Below, in pieces: positions 22,812-33,580 of a DNA stretch of 64,000 nucleotides. Below the pieces are notes generated by a model. That model was not told the DNA's origin and searched no databases. It saw only the letters and a program-made list of their open reading frames with translations. Each line of letters opens with the position of its first letter. Position 1 is the stretch's first letter. This stretch comes from Nautilus pompilius (taxonomy: Eukaryota > Mollusca > Cephalopoda > Nautilida > Nautilidae), in contig JACATO010000612.1 of assembly GCA_018389105.1 (NCBI GenBank), forward strand, positions 1,398,501-1,462,500. The letters are read 5' to 3'. The translations under genes and the position numbers were made by a program.

Positions 22812-25800
22812 ATACTTCATGCAATTACAATGTTTAGAAGTTAACTCTACCCCCTTGTAATATGTTCATTGTAAGTGTTTCCTTACTAAAAGCACCCTTT
22901 TGTTAACAGTTGTGCATCCATCCTGCTGTTGACTATTAATGTTGGTATACTCTCCCTGATCATATTTTTCTCGCTTTATTATCAAAAAAAAAAAAAAATT
23001 CAGTCAGGTGAGCAGTTGCGACAAAAGGGAGATCCTTAAGGTAAAGATAGTCTATTGTTTGAATTTAGTGGATTGTAGTTCCTCTAAGCCATTTCTTTGT
23101 TGGTTCTTTTTTTTTTTTATTGCTTTATAGCAAGATGACTTTATTTTGCCTTGGGTACAATTTTGAGGTAAAATTAAAGGTAGTAGAGCAAAGTTGTTAA
23201 TAATTATGCCTGATCGCAGTGAATCTTGTTACGGTTTACCCTGAAATGGGTCTCTCTCTACAGTAAATACATCGCCATGACTATCAGAAGCAGAAAGTCA
23301 GCATTGATCAAAAATAAGCATTTAAAAACATACATTTTATTCTTGGCATATTTCTTCACAATCATAGTTATTTTGTTCTTTGTTTTATCACATTTCAATC
23401 CTGTTTCACTTGGCTAAAATCTACATGTAAAAGCAATCAATCACAAAGATATATTATTTTGTACCAAACACTACCTTATTGTAGATAGCTGAGGGACTGT
23501 TAGTCCATGACTGACAATTTCATAGAAAAGAAAAACTAATTAAGTGACGCACACATTTTACAAAATTGTATTCACTATACATAAAAAGATAATTAAAATA
23601 CCGCAACCAGCAGTTTCCAACATAAAAGACGATGACAAACTATCGTATTCATTACATTCTTCTTAAATGCTTTGTCAGTAAGTAGCTGAGCAAGTTTCTC
23701 AAACTTCACCTACTTACGCTAAAATGTTAATCTCAATACAAAGCAGCTATTAATCTCTACAAATAAACAACTTAACAGATATAAGCATATTGTCCAAGTC
23801 ATCACATGGAACATGTAATAAATAGTATTAAGAAGAAAGTAAATTTACACATGGCTAGCGATAAAAAATTTTTATTTTCTTTATTTCACACCTGACTGGT
23901 TTTTGGGATAACAGAAAGCCTGGTGTCATACCATGTCGCTTGTAAATGACAGTTGTCTAATTAGGCAAAAAATACTGAAAAATATAATGGATACCTTTAT
24001 CATTTTGTTTTTATTTTTATATTTTCAATAACTCACCTACTTTTATATCATCAGTTTAAACTGTTGATAGTTTTTAATCACAGATACGTGATGCTGTAGC
24101 TCTCCTTTCAAGAAAACTACAAACAGCTTTGCATATCATGGCATTCAATTATGTCATGGTTGTGCAAGATGATGTAATGAATAACATTTTATGGGTTCAG
24201 ATGCCACTACAATTTCTACTCTTTTTTTTTTTTTTTACAAAAAACAAAACGAAGTATTCAGTCTCTGAAGTATCAATGTAAAAAAAAAATGTGATTAATT
24301 TCTTAATCTGTTATTACTAAATAGACTTCAGTGTGCCTTTAAATGTGACTATAAGAATATAAAATCTATATCCTTTTTAATATTAGGCAAATGGTTATGC
24401 AATAACCTTTAAAATTTATATTTTTTCAAAAAAATTTTGTTGGAAAAATATTTAATTGTTAAAAAAAATGGAGCAAACCACAACTTTTGCAGTCATAAAA
24501 AATGTTAAGCCATTCAAATGGTTTTATTTCTTGGGCATGATTTTCTCTCCCAATACAAAGGCACATATTTGTGAAGTAACTTGAAAATCTATCATTATTT
24601 TTTTTTTCTTTTTAAGGGAGGGATTACATTATTTATCTATATATATGGACAGAAATTATGATATCTGTCACAGTTATTTGCTCTTTTTTTCACATGAAAA
24701 ATGTTACACCATCACCATGGATTTTGAATACCACATAATGATTATCTCCCTTTGTCTTTCACAGTCATTGGCAGCTGTTGGTATAAGTCAGAAACCATTG
24801 TAATGCTAGAAGTCTCTGACTCAGTCAAACTGGACTCGGTAACCATATATGATGCTGTGAACAATGATGCCAGACTGCTGCTGGCATTGTTGATTTTTCT
24901 TTTCTTTCTTTAAATAAGCACTTGCTTGTGCATGATCTGACACCAGTTTTGGCTAGGGAAACCAGAAATAAACCTTAAGGTGAGATAGAGAGACTAAATT
25001 AAGATGCTGCTGAACCCTGGAAGTTCTAGATGAAAAATAATAGAACTAGTAATCCCTAACCACCTTAACACCTAAAATAATCTTCAAATAATTTCTGAAT
25101 TATCTGAATGAAAAGAAGTTAAATTTTTTTAAAACATATAGTCCATAACAAAAATGTCTACACAAGTATTAATTAAAATTCTTAAATTATTAATAAACAG
25201 CCAGGGAAAAGTAACTGAATAATTTCTAGCTAAGTATTCCAAAGATTTCACTAGCCCCCTTAACCCTCTTTCTTCTTTCCAATTTCTTTATTGTAGATCT
25301 TTAAGAGTTCTTTAACTAAAACAGCAAATTCTATGTCTAAATACTAAACAAGATGCAATTTGTGTTATTATAACTTCAATCTTCAGACACATTCATATTC
25401 TTGAAAGAAATTTCTGATACTGATGTTTGTATTCAAAAACCACTTTCGCATTGTTACAGTCATACCTTAAAAAATATTAATATCGGTATATACTCTTACA
25501 TAAGTTAAGCACCATGAGATTTTTGCATAAACAAATTTCCTGCAGAACTACAGTATAATGTAAAATGCATTTTTTCTTTCCAGAAATAATCTAGTGCACT
25601 AGTATTTTGTAAAGAAATAGAAGAATAAATAGTAAGATTTGTTTATTTCCAAGTTTTATATAGTACTTTGTAAAATGGCATGGAAAACTCAGAAACTAGC
25701 AATTGCAAAAAAAAGCAATGTTGTAAACTGTATAGTTTTAAATCCATCAGCATTTCCCACTGAAAATACCAACTAGCAACCATGTAGTTTTATCGTGCTG

Positions 25801-25849
25801 TTTCATGTCAATATCAAGCATAAACCTCCACTTGTACAAATGATTTTCT
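22812..25849. other. Gene-free AT-rich DNA
   Basis: Nothing recognised apart from A/T tracts. A more complex patch lies at about 24,770-24,960 (GCTGTTGGTATAAGTCAG onward), without an open frame or family match. The 63-codon plus-strand frame 23,226-23,417 is hydrophobic AT-rich sequence with no support. Confidence 0.45.
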
Positions 25850-26600
25850 CACCACCTCCTGAAATTACTTACATGACATTGAATATGTAACATTCTTTAC
25901 TATTTCCCATATAAAACCTGGGCCAGTTTTGTAGTATTCTGAACAAGAAACTCCTTTTCTTCACATCATGTCCAATCTAACCCAAAGATGCTATATCAGG
26001 TTCAATTATGGGCATATCAAGGCAAGTTATTCAATTGCACCACTGCAGCTACATGTGAAATCCGATCTTAATTTCCACGAATAAGAGAGTTTGATAGTAA
26101 GCAGGTTATCATCAAAATGAAAAACAGTGACAGGTTTTAAAATATTTCCTTTAATGTAAACTTATCCTCTGCACTGCCAAACTCTTATTTCACTATCAAC
26201 ACAGTGCAGAAAAAAACAACTTTCATAAGATCTATATACTTTCTTCATGTCTTCAAATTTAACCAAACATTGTTAACTGGACCAACTAAGTCAAGTTTGC
26301 TTATGTCAATCTGATAACCTTGAGTGTTTCACAAGGCAGTGGGCATGGTAAGTAAAGTCATTCAGTCTCTTAGATATTCTTCTCATGGATACCTTGTTAT
26401 TGGTTCTCCAGATGTTGCTCAGATCAGTAACATTGGCAAAAGGGTTGTTTGTGGTGCATTTCTTTAATAACATCCTGCCTTCTCTAGAAATCATTTTATA
26501 AGAGAATCCACTGTGTTTCATGAAAGGCAACTTTGTAAATACAGAGTTTAACAGAAAGGAAAGGCTGATGATAGACTGGTGCACAACTGCCTCTTTCTAC
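25850..26600 (-). pseudogene. Tc1-like transposase relic
   Basis: On the minus strand a 92-codon open piece (26,584-26,306) carries the second helix-turn-helix of Tc1 transposases. REGRMLLKKC (26,471-26,485 region) aligns to the family's REDRxLLRxx, followed by NKVSMRRISKRLND, like the xxVSxRTVRRRLxE helix. Past a frameshift comes YESCFFLHCVDSEIRVW (about 26,178-26,228), equivalent to SDESRFxLxxxDGRxRVWRR; the first catalytic Asp has become Tyr. FHFDDN near 26,110 fits the second Asp block. LNLI-stop-HLW (about 25,985-26,008) fits LNPIEHLW, with the catalytic Glu now a stop. Spacing between the first two acidic blocks is far too short, showing an internal deletion. Terminal repeats were not found. 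Clearly dead. Confidence 0.85.
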
Positions 26601-27061
26601 AAGAAAAAAACAGCATTGTTTCATTCAATTTATCTGGCATCTTTGGCATAAAGATGCTACATAGAAGTGCATTCTTGTACACAATGGCAATTTTAGATAT
26701 CCAACACCCTGAATTTATACTGCTTAAGGCATGTATACATCATGGTATTGTAAAGCAGCACAATCAAAATGTGCCAAACACACAAGACCTATTTAAGAGT
26801 ACAAGAAACAATCAAGCATAAGCATGATTTCAGTCAACCATGAAAATATTTTACTGCTGCAACATTTTACTTTTAGTTGATATGAAAGAAAATCTGGTGA
26901 TGCTTAACATGTGTTGACGTGTATACTCATATAAATACTTATTTTCCTTTTATCATTATTTTGTAATTTTCAGTATAGGTTCAATATGATTAATTGATTA
27001 GCTGGTTAGATGTCATATATGTAATCCTAAGATAATTAAAGCCACCACTATGGCAAGCAAG

Positions 27062-27245
27062 AGGGTGACTGGTGGTCCAGTGGTTAGCCTACTAGATTGG
27101 TTTAATTCCCATTTTGGGTCAGCTCAATTTGGCATTCCTCCCCTGGCATAGTTTTTCTTACTCTTTTTCACCAGCTAGTCATGTGAGTTTCCTTCCACAT
27201 CTAAAAAAGAAGAGTTCTAGTAGGGAATTCTCTGCCAAAGTCATA
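27062..27245 (+). repeat. tRNA-derived SINE-like copy 2
   Basis: The head GGTCCAGTGGTTAGCCTAC resembles a tRNA A-box region. The core GGGTCAGCTCAATTTGGCAT and the 3' block AGAAGAGTTCTAGTAGGGAA follow at about 27,117 and 27,209. The same order is seen in the other copies. Confidence 0.7.
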
Positions 27246-27769
27246 AGTTATATCCATTGTAAAGAATGGTGTATAACACAGCACAACAATTCGCAAGTGC
27301 GCTGTGCACTATATAATCCACTGCCCCATTTTTAATGCATAAACTTGATTGGCCAATACACACAAACAACATGGATAAGTGAATCATACTGTCTTTTACA
27401 TTACAATAATAACTGTTTGACTGCATGCATATAGAGAAACGAGAAAGAGAGTTCAAAGATGACAACAGGGAGACTACCAATCTTTCAATCAAATACAAAA
27501 TAAAAGAAAGCCTCTGTGTACTTTCATTTCATATTTTCTCATTTTAAAAATATCTGTGCTGTTATTGCTTTTACCAAAAATGTTATTTTTTCAAAAACTC
27601 ACTGCCTAAGTATGAACAATATGCAATTTTATTCATTTAAATTGATTAAAATTAAAACCAGGAAAAGAAATTCCCCAACAGTGAACAGTAGTGCAAATCC
27701 AAATTATTCTTAGCAATAAAATAAACAGCTAAAAATAGTTAAACTAGCTTCTAATAACAGAAACATAGA

Positions 27770-28760
27770 TGATGCCCTGTCAGAAGATCTAGATGTTCAT
27801 TCAGTACAGTAACACTGTTCTGCCTTAAGAAAACTGTTATCAACCTTGCTATTTGTGGGTAGGCATGGTCTTATAGAATATCTTGTGTAATCCATGTTGG
27901 TGTCGAAGAGAAAAGCAAACTCAGTACAGAATAATATATACATAATGCTAAACTATCAGATTCTGATACAGAACCATTAGCTAACTGTGAAAATTGATGC
28001 TTATAACATAATAGCATGACAGATTTGGTGGGGATATTGTATATGGTGCAACAGTTTGTAAACCATTCACCTGAACAATAGTAAACCTGGACCCTTTAAT
28101 CAGCAAATGACATACTGAATAATGACTTATCTGGGAAAACATCAGTTTAAAATCTGTGATGTTAAGCATATGCCTGCACAGATTACTGATGTGTGAGACA
28201 ATGTTGTTCACTTGCGACCGTTTCATTGTGTGGCATTCTATGCTTTATGTTGTCTGATCTCAGCCTCTTAATGATGGTGATGATGACTGATGGTACTGAT
28301 ACACCAAATGTTCCTAGTCAATGATATACTGAGTTACTATTAAATAGCAATCACATAGTATGTATCTACTGGTTCTATGCTGCATCACAAACTGAAGTTG
28401 GTCAATCTAGGTGTGTCTTCCTTCCTTGTTGCCTGCAACTTGATTATACTTTACAAAGTGATTTATGATAGATACACAAATACCGAGCTAGACTGCAATC
28501 CGTCTCTGAAGAAAAACCTCCAGGTCCAACATCTGTTTTTGTTTTGTCATGGCATTATGATGTATTCTTTTAACGCTCTGAAATATTCAGTTTACAGGCA
28601 ATAATTCATACTTCTCAAATGCAAAAGTCTAGAGATGCCCACAAGAACAAATGTTTGTGATGCAGAAAAACAAGATGGACAAACAAACGAAGATTGACAT
28701 GGTGTTTGCTAACTGCATATCTGATGACATCAAATTTTTGTTGGGTTCATCTTAAATTCT
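27770..28760 (-). other. Less AT-rich segment, possible reverse-transcriptase remnant
   Basis: An 81-codon minus-strand frame at 27,981-28,226 reads SQVNNIVSHISNL near its start. This loosely recalls the HVNxxCRSxxFxLRxI block after the catalytic part of CR1/Jockey-type reverse transcriptases. A KMNPTKI stretch at about 28,750 recalls the KLNxxKTEF block, but the spacing is wrong. The resemblance is weak, and unrelated repeat sequence is as likely. Confidence 0.2.
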
Positions 28761-31289
28761 GCTTCTTTAACACAGAAAATGCATAACTTCATCATCATAA
28801 TATTATAAGAGACTTGAGTCAAACTAAAAAAAATAAAATCTCCATCACATTATTGTAATAGCTAAGTATACACTCTGCAATGCAATGCTGAAGCCTATAT
28901 CTGATTAAGCACAATTTCATAAGTGTAAATTTTAAAATTTTGCTCTAAGTGGTGACTTTATAAATAGTTTGTTTTTCTTTTACTTTAGGAACTAATTAAC
29001 AGTTTGGAAGATAAATATGTAAATAAATACTTGAATATTTTGTTTCTTTGCATCGTTTAAAATAAGGAAATAATTCAGTAAAATATAATCAGAAAATTCA
29101 TATCAGTTGGTTTTAATGAGAGTTATGCCCTTCATACTTCTTTTACTCAGTATTCTGTAATGTGTTAGTGATAAGACAATGACAGCTCATAAGTACTTCT
29201 AAAAACAGAAATACGTATTCAAAAGATTATCTTGTAGTCAGCTATAAAGCTCCCAGTTTACTGTAGAGGTTCCTGCTTGTCATGTCCATAACATTGGTTT
29301 GGCATTTACCTGGTAAGATGGCCCGTCTGTATCTAACCAGCAATACAATTTCTCTCAGACTTCTGTTTCAGCCACTAGTTATTTTCCCCCTTGCATAGTC
29401 AGAAGAGTTCTAAAGAATATCTAGTGTGTTCTGATTCCGTGTGTTTGTGACCACCTTTAGTCAAATGCATCAGTAACATTTCCAGTCAGCAGAGCTAAGA
29501 TCCCACTTCAATCCACATTAACTCTGCAAAATGCAAAGGTTCCCCCATAAGCCTGATGCCTAGAAGAAACTATTTCTTTCAGGAGGTTTCATCATACCAA
29601 CAAAAGTAGGTTACTAGATCAATAGTTGATATAATACATAAACAAAATATATGATATGATAGAAAAATCCTAAAATAAACAGTGCACCCAAAGGAAGATG
29701 GCTGAATTACTAATGTCACTTTTTAATAATATTCTAATTAAGTTTTTCCTAATCATGAAACATTTGTAGCAAAGATAAGCCGCATCATTTTTGTTATTTT
29801 GTGCATTGAAAATTATGATCATTTTTTTCTCAACATAATGGTAGGCGTGTGAACACCAACTTAATTTCATAAAATTGCCAACAATTTGGCAGTAAACATT
29901 TAAATTTGAATAAAAATCCAGAAGGCGATACTCACAAATGATGTTAGTACAAACCATCGAAAAGACAAAAAAAAAAGAACCTATTTATTTGATCATTTCT
30001 TATTGAAGAAACAGCAGATTAAATTATTTGCTAAATTACATCCATTTTTGGATCTTAAAATTGCTTTACCAGCCAGAATAAAAGTGGCTCATAAATTCTG
30101 CATAAAAATTAGATTTTAACAAAATGGGCAGCATGCGGAGTTTTGAAGATCATTTTTGAGGTATAATATGCATCAGAAAAACCATACTGCGGATCTGGCA
30201 AGAATATATAATTCAGTCCCCCCCCCTCTTGATCATGTTGCAACACTCTCTACTAAAATTTCCTCTCTATGATGAAAAATTAAGCGGATCCTCTTTGAAG
30301 TACTGCAAGTTATCAAATCTTGTTGATTACAAATTTCGTTATTACCTCAACAATCGATTCTTCAATTCCTTTAATTCTATTTTCATTTTGCTTTCACTCT
30401 TAATTTCATTGTCAACTTCACTCTGCCATTTTATTTTCTGACCTGAAGTGCGCACGTACATGTAAGCATTGTTTTGCTTGAAATATCGAAGGCACCTTTT
30501 TGTTATTGTTTTATGTAGACCACTAGTTTAGTTCTAACAATTAGCTAATGAAGCAACAGGCTAATTTTCTTAAGTCACACACAGAAAACTGTAAAATTTG
30601 AAAACAATAAAACACTGCAGCAATCACACAACATCCATGTTTAATGTATTCAAAAAAAAAGGGTCAAGTAACATTCTTCTTTATAAATTTCCATATTCTC
30701 ATTTATTCCAAATACTATGTGACTGACGAAAACAGATTTTATTGTTGTATATGAACACCGTAAGAACACTTAAGATAAAATATTAATTTATACTGTTTTT
30801 TTTTTATTCTTTTCAAAACAAAGGCACAATGGCCCATAAACGTAATCCAGATGTGTTCCAACACATCAACTCATTTACAACAAGGGATAATTTTTTCAAA
30901 ACATCTCAGAATTACTAATGGATGGCCAGACAAAAAACAAGTTCATTAATTTTTTAAAAGTACAGAAATAATCAGTAGAATGAAAAAGCATTTTTTTTTT
31001 TTTTTTACAGTATTGTTATATTTGTGTTTGAGATAAAAGATGAAAAGAAAGCTCATTGTGAATTTATGAACGATAATGGAATGTTTCTATTGATTATTAA
31101 ACTGCAAAAACAACCACTGTGATATACTGACATCTTTGTTAAAAAATTATAAACCATTTATAATTGCTATACAGAGTTTATTTTAGTTACAAAAAAAGAA
31201 CAAGTCAGGCTTTTTTGGTGATTGGATACTGATAAAGTCACATCTCATTGTGTAATAACCAGTATTATGTTATAGCTTCATACCCTACT
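28761..31289. other. Gene-free AT-rich DNA
   Basis: No gene recognised. A less AT-rich patch at about 29,230-29,590 includes AGCCTGATGCCTAGAAGAAA (29,550-29,575), similar to a piece at the C-terminal end of the Tc1-like relic near 5,628. It may be a scrap of the same element family. The C8 run at about 30,219 is a homopolymer. The remainder is A/T tracts. Confidence 0.45.
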
Positions 31290-31690
31290 TAAGCATAGGA
31301 CAGGGCCCACATGGAAGTCCAGTGAGACTATTGGAGTGTCATGGTCAAGGAGCAGGAGTTCAAATTCCCTATTGAGACCAGCCTGGTCTGACCTATCTTC
31401 CCAGCATGGTCTTTTTTTTTCTTCAGTGGCCACATTAGTTTTCCCCAAGCACTGGTTCCCTTCCAAATCTAAAAATGGAGAGATCTACTTGGCTTTCTCA
31501 GTACACCTGGAGGAGTATGTGCAGGTACCACGGCTCACCCCCCCCCACACACACACACACACACACACACTCCTGTACCTAAGTAACTACTTTCTTGGTC
31601 ACTAAGACCAGTACCCCCCCCCAAAACACCTACCCCTTCTAGTTCAGTGCTGTGAGATTTCCTCACACCTCAAAAATCAGGGCAACAGTA
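31290..31690 (+). repeat. tRNA-derived SINE-like copy 3
   Basis: B-box-like GGAGTTCAAATTCCC lies at about 31,355. Downstream are CCTGGTCTGACCTATCTTCCC (worn core) and CCCTTCCAAATCTAAAAATGG (3' block). A (CA)n run at 31,550-31,570 interrupts it, and the end CTGTGAGATTTCCTCACACC is shared with the 11.1-kb fragment. Overlapping open frames on both strands here are by-products. Confidence 0.65.
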
Positions 31691-32439
31691 GTAGTTTGTT
31701 AATGGTGGACATTTTGGGGAAAGAAACCACAGTGATTTATGTACATAACAGAAATCTGAAATGATTATAAACCAACGGCTTGACAATATTTGGGTCCAAC
31801 TAGAGCAGACCAATTCCCCCAACTCTGCACTGCATAACTGATGTATCTGTCAGTGATGATGACCAATGATTTCAAATATATCATCTGATCATAAGTTGTG
31901 TTTTTTTTCCTCCTATGCTTAAGTTAAATATACAAAAATAAAAAAAAAATAAAAGTGTGCCTGTAATTTAAAACAATATAAAAACAACTAATTGTCAGGC
32001 ACAGGGTAAACTTCATCAGATCACAGAGATTCCACTCTCCCAAAACTATTGTTCAAGCAGTTGATGATTTTGAAATAAATTAAATCATGAAAAGTACTCA
32101 CAAACAAAAGCTGTGTGAATATTTGGAAAGTTAATGCAGCTTATCATGATTGGTAGCAATTTTTAATACATCGTGAATAATATCAATATTATTATAGCAC
32201 AGATATTTGTAAACAAATGCTTAGTTAATTCTTTTTAATAAAAAAGCCGCCACCCAAAAAGTCGTCGTTGTCAACAACAACAACATTAATAATTAAATAG
32301 CTATCGAGAAGTTCACTTCAAACACTAATTTGTACATACACATAACTGCATACAGCCATACTCCATATAAAACAATCTAATGTTATTTCTAAGTAGCAAT
32401 AAAAGTGAAAAATCTCACAGGAACAGAGTTCAAATTATT
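31691..32439. other. Gene-free DNA
   Basis: Nothing recognised. A short CAACAACAACAAC run lies at about 32,272-32,286 directly after GTCGTCGTTGT, forming a small imperfect inverted repeat. Confidence 0.5.
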
Positions 32440-32972
32440 ACACTGTCCAATTAGACTGCCAGTTAGTCTGATGCAATGGTCATAAGGGGACTCGCAGTGT
32501 CTAATGTAATGCCATGCAAGCAGCTGGTGTTAAACTGCTGGCATATGCATCATCTGGAAGGTAATAACCCAGGGGAGTGCATACCATCTGTTCTAATTAA
32601 ATATCCATACACGATTCTTCATCACTACAAGCCACTTCTGTTTAGTTGTTGCAATGGTAAGCTGATCTCATTATTTAATGTAATCCTTGCACTCCCCTAA
32701 CTGATGCTGGCATACTACATTATCCCACTTGCAGATCCACTGCATATAGCTGCAGCCATATCTGTGTAATCATTAGTAGTTGTTCTGAACTCCGTACTGC
32801 TTCCCCACTTATTTTAACCACAGAGAGGGGGCCCTCCTCTGCAGTTTTCTTAGCTTGTGATAAGGTGGACAATCTCTCTCACTTCAACCCCTGGTACACA
32901 GTACACTTGCTTGCCATGGTAGAAATTGAAATATGGTCTCTGATTCTGATTGGTCCTGTGTGTGTGTGTGTT

Positions 32973-33006
<34 letters not shown>

Positions 33007-33080
33007 ACTGGAATGATTTTTTTCTTGCTTTCCAGTATCCCTCTACTCTGCTAATCTTCCTCTGGGCATTGTCCACCAGA
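32440..33080. other. Less AT-rich unclassified segment with inverted arms
   Basis: AGGGGAGTGCA (32,571-32,581) and TGCACTCCCCT (32,688-32,698) are perfect inverted copies 106 bases apart. CTGCTGGCATATGCATCAT (about 32,536) and GATGCTGGCATACTACAT (about 32,703) are similar in direct orientation. The segment ends in a TG/TC microsatellite (32,957-33,005). It may be an unclassified non-autonomous element. No protein signature was found. Confidence 0.3.
32957..33005. repeat. Compound (TG)n(TC)n microsatellite
   Basis: TG units from 32,957 to about 32,970 are followed by about 16 TC units up to 33,005. Overlapping reading frames on both strands encode only repeat-derived peptides. Confidence 0.95.
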
Positions 33081-33545
33081 TAAGTTTACCATGTTGTCTC
33101 TCCACTGTTAACCATGTCCAGCTTGCCTGTTTGTAGGTAAGAGACATTTCAAGTTCTTCACACAGAGAAAAACACTTTTAATAGCCAGTTGCACATGTAG
33201 CAAACAATCAGACTGTCCAAATGGCAGACAGCTAAAGACAAAACCCATAGCCCATCTGGCTAACACAAACATCATTAATCCTTCTTAATTTGGCTAAACT
33301 AGTTTCTGTCAGGCTTTATTCAGTCTGGCTTAAAAGAAATTGTACACTTGACAAATAATTTTCATATGAGCACACTAAATAAATAATTTATAATTAAGAT
33401 TATTAACAGCAACAAGTGTATTATTAAAACAGTAGATGATATCAAATGATAATAAATCCATCTATTTTGGCATAATTGATGTTAGCCAGCTATGGAAACA
33501 CTATCAACTTCCAATAAAAGGCTAACAGCAATAAACACTAAAAAG

Positions 33546-33580
<35 letters not shown>
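33546..33580. repeat. (ATT)n microsatellite
   Basis: About 11-12 perfect ATT units. Confidence 0.95.

Noticed and set aside
27062..27120. Possible tRNA gene at the SINE head
   Set aside because: Only A-box-like and core words; no cloverleaf with a paired acceptor stem could be drawn, and the SINE core and 3' block follow.
27981..28226. Reverse-transcriptase assignment for the SQVNNIVSHISNL frame
   Set aside because: Only one weak block matches and the companion block is at the wrong distance; kept as a low-confidence segment rather than a gene.
31278..31605. Open frames on both strands at 31.3-31.6 kb
   Set aside because: Explained by the SINE-like copy and its CA run.
32865..33083. Open frames on both strands over the TG/TC repeat
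   Set aside because: Half of each peptide is microsatellite-derived Ser-Leu or Arg-Glu repeat.
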